Shown here piece by piece: positions 18,497-27,745 of a stretch of DNA of 64,000 bases. Position numbers and translations under genes: made by a program. The notes beneath the pieces are model-generated. The model saw nothing but the letters and a program-made list of their open reading frames with translations, was not told where the DNA came from and did not search any database. This stretch comes from Streptomyces glaucescens (GTDB lineage Bacteria; Actinomycetota; Actinomycetes; Streptomycetales; Streptomycetaceae), in NCBI RefSeq assembly GCF_000761215.1, contig NZ_CP009438.1, positions 4,357,501 through 4,421,500 of the forward strand. Reading direction: 5' to 3'. Within the stretch, counting starts at the first letter, position 1; the number at the start of each line of letters is the position of its first letter.

Positions 18497-19326
18497 GTCT
18501 CTCCAAGCACCTTCTCGATGAGGGCCATCGACTCCCGTGGGCTGAGAGCCTGTGCCCGGATGATTCCATACTGGATATCCAGGAGCTGCACCTCTTTCGG
18601 CTCCGAGATCACGCGGCTGATGTGCGCCACCTCCACATGACCGACCGTGGTGCCGTCCTCGAGCCGGAGCAACCTGAACGAGCCGTCGAGCCCCGAGTTT
18701 TCCTCGCGGCTCAGAGGTAGTACCTGAAGATCGACGTTGTGGAGCGCGGCGACTTCCAACAGGCGTTCAAGCTGCCCACGCATCACCATCTTGCCTCCGA
18801 TGGGCCGACGCAGCGTCGACTCGCACTGGACAAAACTGAAGAGAGCTTCGGCTGTCGTGTCGTTCATGATCTCTTGCCGTGCCATGCGCGCCGCTACCTG
18901 CTGATCCAACTGGTCGGCGGCAAAGGGCGGGCGGCGTGCGCTGAGGACTGCTCGTGCGTATCCCTCGGTCTGCAACAACCCGTGAATGACGGAGTTGTTG
19001 TACGCGCACAGCTCTACCGCGCCAGCCTCCAGTTTCTTCAGGTCCCGCACCTTCTTCGGGTACCGGGCCTCCGCCACGTCCCCCTTCATCGCCGCGATCT
19101 TCCCGCCCGCGCCCAGGATCTCGTCCGCCGCGTCCAGGTACTCGGGCCGGGGGATGCGCCGTCCCCGTTCCACCGAGGAGACCAGTTCCTCCCCGTAGCC
19201 GATGGCCGCTCCGAGCTCCGCCTGGGTCAGGCCGGCCGCCTCGCGCCACAGTTTCAGCTGCCGTGCGACCGTGCGCATCACGGCCCCGGCCTCTTCGTCG
19301 TCCAGCCCCGCTTCCCACCCGCTCAT
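18493..19326 (-). CDS. XRE-family regulator with DUF5753 domain (Scr1/WhiJ type)
   Basis: 277 residues. The helix-turn-helix lies at about 20-75 (LKLWREAAGLTQAELGAAIG, then LVSSVERGRRIPRPEYL). The C-terminal DUF5753 sensor part (about 95-275) has the usual YNNSVIHGLLQTEGYARAVL and LEVAALHNVDLQVLPL blocks. Family members control development or antibiotic production together with a DUF397 partner. ATG at 19326 is used. This pair, with the flavin oxidase upstream, interrupts the hemACD and hemB neighbourhood. Confidence 0.9.
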   Translation of the reverse strand: MSGWEAGLDDEEAGAVMRTVARQLKLWREAAGLTQAELGAAIGYGEELVSSVERGRRIPRPEYLDAADEILGAGGKIAAMKGDVAEARYPKKVRDLKKLEAGAVELCAYNNSVIHGLLQTEGYARAVLSARRPPFAADQLDQQVAARMARQEIMNDTTAEALFSFVQCESTLRRPIGGKMVMRGQLERLLEVAALHNVDLQVLPLSREENSGLDGSFRLLRLEDGTTVGHVEVAHISRVISEPKEVQLLDIQYGIIRAQALSPRESMALIEKVLGET

Positions 19327-19468
19327 GTCCGCCGCCTCCCGCCGCGTGCGCCCTTCCCCGGACCAACTGCGGCCGTGGCCGTCAGGTCACCCGGGCAACC
19401 CGGACGGAACCGGACACGCACCGGACAGCCGGCGGCCGTACGGGCCGCCCCTCTTCACCGGCAAGAGG

Positions 19469-20857
19469 TCACGCCGGGGCGACCGTGTGGCCGAAGCGGA
19501 GCAGGTTGTCCGGGTCGTACGTCGCCTTGGTGCGGCGCAGGCGGTCGTGGACCTTGGGGGTCCAGGCGCGGGCGCGGTCGGCCTCGTCGCCCGGTGTGCC
19601 GTGGATGTTGACCATGGTGCGCCCGGTGCCGTACGGGGCCATGGCCGTGTACAGCTCCCGCGTGGCCCGCTCCACGGCCTCGGCGACCGGCGGGGCGGGC
19701 AGCACGCCGACCGAGTCGATGAAGTACCGCGCGTCCCGGGCGCACACCGCGTCCTCCACGGCGGGCGGGCGGGCCAGCGCGCCACCCATGTGCCGCACCT
19801 CCACCATCAGCAGGGGATACTCCTCGCCCGCCGCCGGACCGGCCAGCTCCACCAGCATGTCCAGGGCGTCGGCGGGCAGGTCGCGCAGCAGCAGGCAGGA
19901 CTCCCGGGCGGGGAGCGGGTCCTGTGGCTCCAGGTGGATGCGGTCCAGGTCCGCGTGGTCCATCTCCGCCACCATGTCGACCGCGACCGGGGCCGCCGAG
20001 CGCAGCGGCGCGATCAGCGCCTCGCCCTGGGCCGGATCGCCGGGCCAGGCGAGCGCGACACGGGCCCAGAAGCCGCCGCGCAGCGGCTCGGGGATCTGCG
20101 GGATGGGCGGCAGCCGCAGGATGGTGTACGCGCTGCACATCTCGTCCGGCACGGTCCGCGTCCACTCCGCCCAGGCGCGCAGCAGGGGTTCGGCGTGCTG
20201 GGCGTGGCAGTACAGGCTCCCCCCGTACAGGCGGGGCACCGGCAGCAGGTCCGTCACGAGCGACGTCACGACGCCGGCGTTGCCCTTGCCGCCGCGCAGT
20301 GCCCAGAACAGCTCCGGTTCGTGACCGGGGTCCGTCTCGTGCAGGGTGCCGTCCGGGGTGACGACCTGGAAGGAGTGCACGAGGTCGGCGGTGAAGCCGT
20401 ACGCCCGGCCGAGCACCGGCAGTCCGCCGCCCAGCGTGTAGCCGACCACTCCCGCGTCCGTGGAGGTGCCGCTGAGACCGGCGAGGCCGTGCGGGGCGCC
20501 CGCCGCCATGACGTGGCTCCATTTGGCCCCGGCGGCCACCGTCGCGGTACGCCGGGCGGGATCGACCTCCACCCCGGTCATCCGGGCGGTGCTGATCAGC
20601 AGGCCGTGGTCGATGGGGAAGTTGGCGCCGTGGCCGGTGGCCTGCACGGCGACCGGGGTTCCGGTGGCGCTCGCCCAGCGCATGGCCGCCACGACGTCGT
20701 CGGCGCCGGTCGCGCCCACCACGACGTCCGGGGTGTGCAGGGCGGAGAGGTTGAAGCCGGTGACCTCTTCGGCGTAGCCGTCGTCGCCGGGGCGCAGAAC
20801 CGGGCCGCGGACGTCGGAGAGGGCGAACAGGGCGGGGGTGGGGTGGGTGGCGGTCAT
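19469..20857 (-). CDS. FAD-linked oxidase, berberine-bridge-enzyme (BBE) type
   Basis: 462 residues, PCMH-type flavoprotein. The FAD domain includes VAVQATGHGANFP, where His76 is the usual covalent flavin attachment site; the second cysteine of bicovalent members is not visible. GLSGTSTDAGVVGYTLGGG near 130 and ELFWALRGGKGNAGVV near 190 bind FAD. The BBE tail is present at YDPDNLLRFGHTVAP. Such enzymes oxidise sugars, alkaloids or secondary metabolites; the substrate is unknown and there is no signal peptide. GGAGGAC lies three bases before the ATG at 20857. Confidence 0.87.
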   Translation of the reverse strand: MTATHPTPALFALSDVRGPVLRPGDDGYAEEVTGFNLSALHTPDVVVGATGADDVVAAMRWASATGTPVAVQATGHGANFPIDHGLLISTARMTGVEVDPARRTATVAAGAKWSHVMAAGAPHGLAGLSGTSTDAGVVGYTLGGGLPVLGRAYGFTADLVHSFQVVTPDGTLHETDPGHEPELFWALRGGKGNAGVVTSLVTDLLPVPRLYGGSLYCHAQHAEPLLRAWAEWTRTVPDEMCSAYTILRLPPIPQIPEPLRGGFWARVALAWPGDPAQGEALIAPLRSAAPVAVDMVAEMDHADLDRIHLEPQDPLPARESCLLLRDLPADALDMLVELAGPAAGEEYPLLMVEVRHMGGALARPPAVEDAVCARDARYFIDSVGVLPAPPVAEAVERATRELYTAMAPYGTGRTMVNIHGTPGDEADRARAWTPKVHDRLRRTKATYDPDNLLRFGHTVAPA

Positions 20858-21121
20858 CGTGTCCTCCGTGACGCGTGCGACGACGGAGGGACGGCGGCGG
20901 CGCGGCCGGGGGGAGCGGAGGGAGGCCGTCGGGGCCCTTCGGGGTCTTGCGGATCGTTCGAACGGACCGTTCGCGGACCGTTCGTGCGGGACGGTCGCGA
21001 ACCGTCCTTACCAGCATGGCGCCGGGGGGCGGCGGCTGCATGCGGGACGCCGGCACGAAGGCGGCCGGGCGCCGACGGGGCGTCGGTAAAGGGGGTGGCG
21101 GGGCGGGCGTAGCGTAGGCGT
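20858..21121. promoter_or_regulatory. divergent promoter region of the flavin oxidase gene and hemB, with an 11-bp repeat array
   Basis: This 264-bp gap has three direct copies of CGGACCGTTCG or CGGATCGTTCG at 20950-20960, 20963-20973 and 20974-20984. CGTTCGAACG (20955-20964) is a perfect palindrome within the array, and GACGGTCGCGAACCGTCC follows. This looks like a multi-site operator. No regulator is encoded next to it except the XRE protein downstream of the oxidase. Confidence 0.6.
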
Positions 21122-22126
21122 ATGACGAAGTACGGATCCTTTCCCGGGACGCGTCCGCGTCGGCTGCGTACGAGCCCCGTCATGCGGCGCATGGTCGCCG
21201 AGACCCGGCTGCACCCGGCCGACCTCATCCTGCCCGCCTTCGTGCGGGAGGGCGTGAGCGAGCCGGTGCCGATCGCCGCCATGCCGGGCGTGGTCCAGCA
21301 CTCGCGGGACAGCCTCCGCAAGGCCGCCGCCGAGGCGGTGGAGGCCGGGATCTCCGGGATCATGCTGTTCGGCGTGCCGGAGGAGGAGAAGAAGGACGCG
21401 GCCGGGACGCCGGGCACCGACCCCGACGGGATCCTCCAGGTGGCCATCCGGGACGTGCGGGCCGAGGTCGGGGACGACCTGCTCGTCATGTCCGACCTGT
21501 GCCTCGACGAGACCACCGACCACGGGCACTGCGGTGTGCTCGACGAGCACGGCCGCGTCGACAACGACGCCACGCTGGAGCGGTACGCCGAGATGGCCCA
21601 GGTGCAGGCCGACGCCGGCGCCCACGTGGTCGGCCCCAGCGGGATGATGGACGGCCAGATCGGCGTCGTGCGTGACGCGCTCGACCAGATCGGGCGGGAG
21701 GACGTCGCCATCCTCGCGTACACCGCGAAGTACGCCTCCGCCTTCTACGGGCCCTTCCGGGAGGCCGTGGCGTCGTCGCTCCAGGGCGACCGCAAGACCT
21801 ACCAGCAGGACCCGGCCAATGTCCGCGAGTCGCTGCGCGAGCTGGCCCTCGACCTGGAGGAGGGGGCCGACATGGTGATGGTGAAGCCCGCCGGTCCCTA
21901 CCTCGACATCCTCGCCCGGGTCGCGGACGCCGTGGACGTGCCGGTCGCCGCCTACCAGATCTCCGGCGAGTACTCGATGATCGAGGCCGCCGCCGAGAAG
22001 GGCTGGATCGACCGGGACCGGGCCATCCTGGAGACGCTGACCGGCATCAAGCGGGCCGGCGCGCGCACCGTCCTCACCTACTGGGCCACCGAGGTGGCCC
22101 GCAAGCTGAACCAGGGCCGCTACTAG
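21122..22126 (+). CDS. hemB: delta-aminolevulinic acid dehydratase (porphobilinogen synthase)
   Basis: 334 residues. It joins two 5-aminolevulinates into porphobilinogen. The two active-site lysines are Lys203 (YTAKYASAFYGP) and Lys255 (MVMVKPAGPY). The metal region reads DLCLDETTDHGHCG: Cys127 and Cys137 of the classical zinc triad are kept but the middle cysteine is Asp129. SGEYSMIEAA near residue 280 is also conserved. It is separated from hemACD by 2.9 kb. The stop overlaps that of the convergent lipoprotein gene in a shared CTAG. Confidence 0.96.
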   Translation: MTKYGSFPGTRPRRLRTSPVMRRMVAETRLHPADLILPAFVREGVSEPVPIAAMPGVVQHSRDSLRKAAAEAVEAGISGIMLFGVPEEEKKDAAGTPGTDPDGILQVAIRDVRAEVGDDLLVMSDLCLDETTDHGHCGVLDEHGRVDNDATLERYAEMAQVQADAGAHVVGPSGMMDGQIGVVRDALDQIGREDVAILAYTAKYASAFYGPFREAVASSLQGDRKTYQQDPANVRESLRELALDLEEGADMVMVKPAGPYLDILARVADAVDVPVAAYQISGEYSMIEAAAEKGWIDRDRAILETLTGIKRAGARTVLTYWATEVARKLNQGRY

Positions 22127-22833
22127 CCGAGCGCGTCCTCCATCGAGGACCGCCAGTACGTCACCGTCAGGGAGCTGTCGTAGTAGACGCCCGCGGCGGG
22201 CAGCGGCGGGGTCGCGGCGGGGCCCCCGTCGCTGTTCGGGGTACCGCCCTGGAAGGCCACGGTCAGCTTGCGGGCGGTCGTGCCGCCGTCGCCGCTGCCG
22301 TCCGCCGCGGACAGCAGGACGCCCGCGTAGCCGGACTCGCCCGGGGCGAGCGTCGGCACCGCCTGCGGCTTGGTGTCCGGGCGTGCCTGGGGCACCCACT
22401 GCATCTCGTCGAAGCGGAGCACCGGGTAGTACATCAGGTTGCACGGCTTGGCACCGGTGTTGGTGACCGTGAGCAGCATGTGGTTGAGCGGGCGGGGCAC
22501 CGGCTGCGCGGTGACCTTGGTGTTGGAGCCGTTGCAGACGGTGCGTACCGGACCGTCGTCGGCACCGGCGGCGGCGCCGGGGGCCTTCGTGGGGGCGGGG
22601 GACGCGGGCTTCTCCGCGGGCGTCTTCTCCGGCTCGGCGGCTGCGGGCTCCGCGGTGCCCGACGGGCTCTGCGCCGCCGAGGGCGGCGCGGTCGCGGAGG
22701 CCGTCGGCGTCGCGGCCGGTGCGGACGCGCCCTCGTCCCTGGTGCCCGTGCCGTCCTCGCAGGCGGTGAGGGCGAGGGCGGTGAGGGCGGCGCCGGTGAC
22801 GGCCAGCAGACGGGTGTGGCGGAAGGTGCGCAT
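22123..22833 (-). CDS. lipoprotein with DUF4232 domain
   Basis: 236 residues. The lipoprotein signal is MRTFRHTRLLAVTGAALTAL followed by ALTAC, with cysteine at about 24 as the lipid site. A long Ala/Pro/Thr-rich linker (to about 95) leads to a beta-rich DUF4232 domain (VCNGSNTKVTAQPVPRPLNH onward), which has a disulfide-capable Cys pair (VCNG and PCNLMYY). DUF4232 proteins are secreted or surface-bound with unknown role. AAGGAA precedes the ATG. It is divergent from the membrane HTH gene by 213 bp. Confidence 0.82.
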   Translation of the reverse strand: MRTFRHTRLLAVTGAALTALALTACEDGTGTRDEGASAPAATPTASATAPPSAAQSPSGTAEPAAAEPEKTPAEKPASPAPTKAPGAAAGADDGPVRTVCNGSNTKVTAQPVPRPLNHMLLTVTNTGAKPCNLMYYPVLRFDEMQWVPQARPDTKPQAVPTLAPGESGYAGVLLSAADGSGDGGTTARKLTVAFQGGTPNSDGGPAATPPLPAAGVYYDSSLTVTYWRSSMEDALG

Positions 22834-23046
22834 GGCTGATTCCTTTTCGTGCAGGTGAGTCGGGTCCGGCCGCTCGACCGTTCGGCGGGAGCGGCGTGCT
22901 TGGATGACTGAAGCCTGCGGGGTGTTCCGTCCCGGCTGCCACAGCCGGCGGACAACAAGGGACGCTGGAACGCCCACAACGGCTTGACCTGGGGGAACGG
23001 CCTTTCCCTGGAACACCGGGACGGGACGAGTAGGGGCGGAGGAACG

Positions 23047-24519
23047 GTGTCGGAGGACTTCGCGGGGGATTTCGCGGCGCTGCTGCGGGAGTTGAAGGAA
23101 CGCTCGGGACTCAGCTACGGGGTGCTCGCCAAGCGGCTGCACATGAGTACGTCGACGCTGCACCGCTACTGCAACGGGGACGCCGTACCGACCGACTACG
23201 CGCCCGTGGAGCGGCTGGCGCGGCTGTGCAAGGCATCGCCGGAGGAGCTGGTCGAGCTGCACCGGCGGTGGGTGCTGGCGGACGCGGGACGCGGGCGCAG
23301 GCCCGCCGCGAGTGAGGCGCCGCCCGCGCGGCGCCGCGAGGGACCGGCCGGCGAGGGGCAGCCCGGCGAGCCGGCGGACGCGGTGACCGGTGGGCCGGTG
23401 GCACGGGTGGACGGCGGGCGGTCCGGCGAGCCGGCGGACGCGGTGGGTGACGGGCCGGTGGGGCCGCTCCCCGCCGGGCCGGCGGAACCGGCGCAGGAAC
23501 CGGGGGCGGAACCGGCGCCCGAGCCGGGGGCCGAGGTGGTGCCCGAGCCGGGGGCCGAGGTGGTGCCCGAGCGCTCCGTACGCCCTTCGCGGCGGCGGGC
23601 CGCTCTCGTCGCCGCTGCCGCGGCCGCCGTGCTCGGGATGGTGGCGCTCGCGGTGAACCTGCCCGGCGGGAACGGCGGGGACGCCGACGCGGCACGGCGC
23701 GGCCCCGTCGGCGTGGCCGCGCCGGACGGCGAGCGGCGGACGTCCTCGGTGCCCGCGACCTCCGTCCCGCCGTCCGCGTCGCGGTCACCCGAGGAAAAAC
23801 AGCAGAAGCGGGACAAGCACGAGAAGGACGGCTCGGGCTCCGCCGCCGCGGGCGTCTCCTCGCCCTCCGCGAGCGTCCCGTCGACGCGCCCGGAGGACGG
23901 CGAACGCGCGACCGGCGTCCCGCTCGCCGTCACCACCCGCCCCTACACGTGGGAGACCCCCTGCTCCCAGCACTACCTGATCGACAGCCCGCCGGAGTCG
24001 GTGCCACCGCCGCCCACGGAACAGGACGCGCCCGCCTGGGTGGCCGCGGAGAAGGCGGTGTCGGCGGGGGAGCAGCTCGTGACGCTCACCGTGCAGGGCA
24101 CCGGTGAGGAGACCGTGGTCGTGGAGAGCCTTCGGGTGCGGGTGGTGGGCCGGGACGCGCCGCTGCCCTGGAACGACTACACCATGGGGGTCGGCTGCGG
24201 CGGCGACGTACCGAAGCGGCCGTTCAGCATCGCGCTGGACGCGGCCCGCCCGACGGTGCAGGCGGCGGCCGGCGGCCGGGACTTCCCGTTCACGGTGAGC
24301 GAGTCGGACGTGGAGGTCTTCCAGATCATGGCCGACGCCTCGGCGTACGACGTGCGCTGGTACCTGGAGTTGGCCTGGACGAGCGGTTCACGGGGCGGGA
24401 CGCTGCGCATCGGGGACGGCGACCAGCCGTTCCGCACCAGCGGCAACAACGGCCGTCCCGCGTACGACTTCCCGCTGGGCGACTCCGGCTGGGGCCCGGC
24501 GGAGGACGGCGGGGAGTAG
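23047..24519 (+). CDS. membrane-anchored helix-turn-helix protein (RodZ-like layout)
   Basis: 490 residues. An XRE-like HTH fills residues 8-75 (LLRELKERSGLSYGVLAKRL, then STLHRYCNGDAVPTDYAPVE). A disordered linker holds a 23-bp DNA repeat (SGEPADAV, 23363 and 23423) and a 24-bp tandem repeat (PEPGAEVV, 23518 and 23542). A membrane helix lies at about 185-204 and an extracytoplasmic domain of about 170 residues ends the protein. This layout allows a link between outside signals and DNA binding. GTG at 23047 follows GGAGG; the upstream in-frame ATG at 22984 has no such site. Related Streptomyces proteins are common but uncharacterised. Confidence 0.78.
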   Translation: MSEDFAGDFAALLRELKERSGLSYGVLAKRLHMSTSTLHRYCNGDAVPTDYAPVERLARLCKASPEELVELHRRWVLADAGRGRRPAASEAPPARRREGPAGEGQPGEPADAVTGGPVARVDGGRSGEPADAVGDGPVGPLPAGPAEPAQEPGAEPAPEPGAEVVPEPGAEVVPERSVRPSRRRAALVAAAAAAVLGMVALAVNLPGGNGGDADAARRGPVGVAAPDGERRTSSVPATSVPPSASRSPEEKQQKRDKHEKDGSGSAAAGVSSPSASVPSTRPEDGERATGVPLAVTTRPYTWETPCSQHYLIDSPPESVPPPPTEQDAPAWVAAEKAVSAGEQLVTLTVQGTGEETVVVESLRVRVVGRDAPLPWNDYTMGVGCGGDVPKRPFSIALDAARPTVQAAAGGRDFPFTVSESDVEVFQIMADASAYDVRWYLELAWTSGSRGGTLRIGDGDQPFRTSGNNGRPAYDFPLGDSGWGPAEDGGE

Positions 24520-24651
24520 GCGCCTCTCGGGTCCGGCAGGGTCCGTATCGCGGAAACTCAGGTGTAGACGGCAGCTAGTTCTCTAGGGTGCGGCCAGGAG
24601 CCGGGCCGTTCGGTGGGCCGGTGTCCTGCCGACGTCCTAAGGAGCCGCACC

Positions 24652-25884
24652 GTGACCCTCGCCGCCGAGACCGCGTCCGCCGCGTCAGCCGAACCGGCCC
24701 CCGCGCCCGTCCCGCCCCTCGCCGGGCGGGTGAGCGCGGTCGGCGGTTCGCCGGTGCGGGACATCCTGGCCGTCACCGCCCGCCCCGAGGTGATCAACTT
24801 CGCGGGCGGGCTGCCTGCCCCGGAGCTGTTCGACGCCGAGGGCATCGCCGCCGCCTACCGGGACGTCCTCGCCGAGCAGCCCGCGCGGGCCCTGCAGTAC
24901 TCCACCACCGAAGGCGAGCCGGCGCTGCGGGCCGCGCTCGCCGCCCGGACCACGGCTCGCGGGCTCGCCACCGGACCCGACGACCTGCTCGTCACCACCG
25001 GCTCCCAGCAGGCGCTGTCCCTGCTGGCGACCGCGCTGCTGGAGCCCGGTGACACCGTCCTGGTCGAGAACCCCTGCTACCTCGCGGCACTCCAGGCGTT
25101 CGGGTTCGCCGGCGCGCGGGTCCTGCCCGTGCCGGGCGACGAGGACGGGCTGGACCCCGCGGCGCTGGAGGAGCTGGTGGTGCGGGAGCGGCCCAAGCTG
25201 CTCTACACCGTGCCCACCTTCCAGAACCCGACCGGCCGGACCCTGCCCGCCGGACGCCGGGCCGCGATCGCCGGGGTCGCCGCCCGGCACGGCCTGTGGA
25301 TCGTCGAGGACGACCCGTACGGGGAGCTGCGGTTCGAGGGCGAGCGGGTGCCGTGGATCGCCTCCTGGGAGGCGGCGCGGGACCGGACCGTGCTGCTCGG
25401 ATCCTTCTCCAAGGTCATGGCGCCCGGGCTGCGGATCGGCTGGCTTCGGGCACCCGCCGGGCTGCTGCGGGCCTGCGCGGTCGCCAAGCAGGCCGCCGAC
25501 CTGCACACCCCGGGCGTCAACCAGCTCGCCGCGGCCCGCTACCTCGCCGACCGCGACCTCGACGCCCATGTGGCCCGGGTGGCCCGCGCCTACGGCGAGC
25601 GCCGCGACGCGATGCTCGCCGCCCTGCCCGCCGCCCTGCCCGAGGGCTCGGCCTGGACCCGGCCCGAGGGCGGCATGTTCGTCTGGGTCCGGCTGCCGGA
25701 GGCGTACGACACGACCGCCCTGCTGCCGCGGGTCGTGCGGGAGGACGTCGCCTATGTGCCCGGCGCTCCCTTCCACGCCGGCGAGCCGGACCGCTCCACC
25801 CTGCGGCTGTGCTTCGTGACGCAGACCCCGCAGGAGATCGCGGAGGGGCTGCGCAGGCTGGCCCGGGGACTGGGCGCCGCCTGA
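24652..25884 (+). CDS. PLP-dependent aminotransferase, fold type I (LysN/MocR-like catalytic domain)
   Basis: 410 residues, without an N-terminal regulator domain. The PLP lysine is Lys254 in GSFSKVMAPGLRIGW. TGSQQALSLLA near 116 contacts phosphate, PTFQNPTGR (Asn192) and WIVEDDPYGELRF (Asp near 221) bind the cofactor ring. It is closest to 2-aminoadipate or branched aromatic aminotransferases; the amino donor cannot be read. GTG at 24652 follows AAGGAG with 7-base spacing. It is convergent with argS. Confidence 0.88.
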   Translation: MTLAAETASAASAEPAPAPVPPLAGRVSAVGGSPVRDILAVTARPEVINFAGGLPAPELFDAEGIAAAYRDVLAEQPARALQYSTTEGEPALRAALAARTTARGLATGPDDLLVTTGSQQALSLLATALLEPGDTVLVENPCYLAALQAFGFAGARVLPVPGDEDGLDPAALEELVVRERPKLLYTVPTFQNPTGRTLPAGRRAAIAGVAARHGLWIVEDDPYGELRFEGERVPWIASWEAARDRTVLLGSFSKVMAPGLRIGWLRAPAGLLRACAVAKQAADLHTPGVNQLAAARYLADRDLDAHVARVARAYGERRDAMLAALPAALPEGSAWTRPEGGMFVWVRLPEAYDTTALLPRVVREDVAYVPGAPFHAGEPDRSTLRLCFVTQTPQEIAEGLRRLARGLGAA

Positions 25885-25925
25885 CGGAGGCGCGGAACGG
25901 GGTCCGCCCGCACCGGCAGGGCCCT

Positions 25926-25953
25926 GCTGCCCGGACTCGTGGGTCCCGGCAGC
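25926..25953. terminator. weak hairpin between aminotransferase gene and argS
   Basis: GCTGCCCGG and CCCGGCAGC can form a 9-bp stem with one mismatch between the two convergent genes. A nearby GCAGGGCCCTGC is a perfect 12-bp palindrome. Confidence 0.4.
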
Positions 25954-25978
25954 GCAACGCCCGCCGGTCCGCGGACCG

Positions 25979-27745
25979 TTACAGGCGTTCCGGGGTGCGG
26001 ATGCCCAGCAGGGCCATGCCCTGGTGCAGGGTGCGGGCCGTGAGGTCGCACAGGAACAGGCGGTTCTCGACCTGCGCGGGCGACTCGGCCTTCAGCACCG
26101 GGCACTTGTCGTAGAAGGCGGTGTAGAGGGAGGCGAGCTGGTACAGGTACGCGGCCAGCTTGTGCGGGGCGTACTCCGCCGCCGCCTCCCGCACGACCTC
26201 CGCGAACGTGTCCAGGTGCAGGCCCAGCGCGCGCTCCGCCGCGTGCAGCTCCAGCTCCGGGTGGGCGGCGGGGCGGACCTCGCCGGCCTTGCGGAGGATG
26301 GACCGGATCCGGGCGTACGCGTACTGGAGGTACACGGAGGTGTCGCCGTTGAGCGAGACCATCTGGTCCAGGTCGAACTTGTAGTCCCGGTTCGCCGACG
26401 TCGACAGGTCCGCGTACTTCACCGCGCCGATGCCCACCTGGGCGCCCCGCTCGGCGATCTCCGCCTCGGACAGGTCCTGGGCCTTCTCCCGTACAACGGC
26501 GGAGGCGCGGTCGATCGCCTCGTCGAGCAGGTCGACCAGCCGGACCGTCTCGCCCTCACGGGTCTTGAACGGCTTGCCGTCCTTGCCGAGGACCGTGCCG
26601 AACGCGAGCTGGAACGCCTTCACGTCCTCGTTCAGCCAGCCGGCCCGGCGGGCGGTCTCGAAGACCATCTTGAAGTGCAGGGACTGGCGCGCGTCCACGA
26701 CGTACACCAGCGAGGTCGCCTTCAGGCTGAAGACGCGGTCACGGATCGCGGACAGGTCGGTCGCCGCGTAGCCGTAGCCGCCGTCCGACTTCTGCACGAT
26801 CAGCGGGACCGGGTTGCCGTCGGGGCCCTTGACGTCGTCGAAGAAGACGCACAGGGCGCCCTCCGAGCGGACCGCGACGCCGGACTCCTCCAGCAGGCGG
26901 CAGGTCTCGGCCAGCATGTCGTTGTAGCCGGACTCGCCGACGATGTCGGGGTCGCGGACCTCCATGTCCAGCTTCTCGAAGACGGAGAAGAAGTAGATCT
27001 TCGACTCGTCGACGAACTTCTGCCACATGGCGAGCGTGTGCGGGTCACCGGCCTGGAGGTCGACCACCCGACGGCGGGCGCGGGTCTTGAACTCCTCGTC
27101 GGAGTCGAACTTCCTGCGCGCGGCCTTGTAGAGGCGATCCAGGTTGGACATCGCCTCCTCGCCGGACACCTCGTCGGCCTCGTGGTCCAGCTCGTGCGGG
27201 TGCTCGTCCAGGTACTGGATGAGCATGCCGAACTGGGTGCCCCAGTCGCCGATGTGGTGGCGGCGCACCACGTTCTCGCCGGTGAACTCCAGGAGCTGGA
27301 CGACCGAGTCGCCGATCACCGCGGAGCGCAGGTGGCCGACGTGCATCTCCTTCGCCACGTTCGGCTGGGCGTAGTCGACGACCGTGGTGCCGGGGTTCTC
27401 CGTCTGCGGCACACCCAGGCGGCCCGTCTCGTCCGCGTACCGGGCGGCCAGGTTCTCGGTGATCGCCCTGTCGGCGATCGTGATGTTGAGGAAGCCGGGG
27501 CCGGAGACCTCGACGTCCTCGATCAGCTCGTCACCGGTGGTCACCCGGGAGACGACCTGCGTCGCCAGCTCCCGCGGGTTCGCCTTCGCCTTCTTGGCCA
27601 GCGCGAGGATGCCGTTGGCCTGGAAGTCGGCCCGGTCGCTTCGTCGCAGCAGCGGGTCGACCCCGTCGGCCTCCGGCAGGGCGGAGGCGAGGGCGTCGGC
27701 GAGGTGCTGCTGGACGGAGTCGCTGAGGGACGTGACCGAGGCCAT
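25979..27745 (-). CDS. argS: arginyl-tRNA synthetase
   Basis: 588 residues, class I synthetase of normal length. The N-terminal Add1 domain covers about 1-95. The HIGH-type motif is HVGH (residues 135-138) in PNVAKEMHVGHLRSAVIGD. The Rossmann core runs to about 400, and the helical anticodon-binding domain includes YLQYAYARIRSIL and ends MALLGIRTPERL. Class I ArgRS often lacks a canonical KMSKS, and none is seen here. The ATG at 27745 lies 168 bp from the divergent lysS start. Confidence 0.95.
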   Translation of the reverse strand: MASVTSLSDSVQQHLADALASALPEADGVDPLLRRSDRADFQANGILALAKKAKANPRELATQVVSRVTTGDELIEDVEVSGPGFLNITIADRAITENLAARYADETGRLGVPQTENPGTTVVDYAQPNVAKEMHVGHLRSAVIGDSVVQLLEFTGENVVRRHHIGDWGTQFGMLIQYLDEHPHELDHEADEVSGEEAMSNLDRLYKAARRKFDSDEEFKTRARRRVVDLQAGDPHTLAMWQKFVDESKIYFFSVFEKLDMEVRDPDIVGESGYNDMLAETCRLLEESGVAVRSEGALCVFFDDVKGPDGNPVPLIVQKSDGGYGYAATDLSAIRDRVFSLKATSLVYVVDARQSLHFKMVFETARRAGWLNEDVKAFQLAFGTVLGKDGKPFKTREGETVRLVDLLDEAIDRASAVVREKAQDLSEAEIAERGAQVGIGAVKYADLSTSANRDYKFDLDQMVSLNGDTSVYLQYAYARIRSILRKAGEVRPAAHPELELHAAERALGLHLDTFAEVVREAAAEYAPHKLAAYLYQLASLYTAFYDKCPVLKAESPAQVENRLFLCDLTARTLHQGMALLGIRTPERL

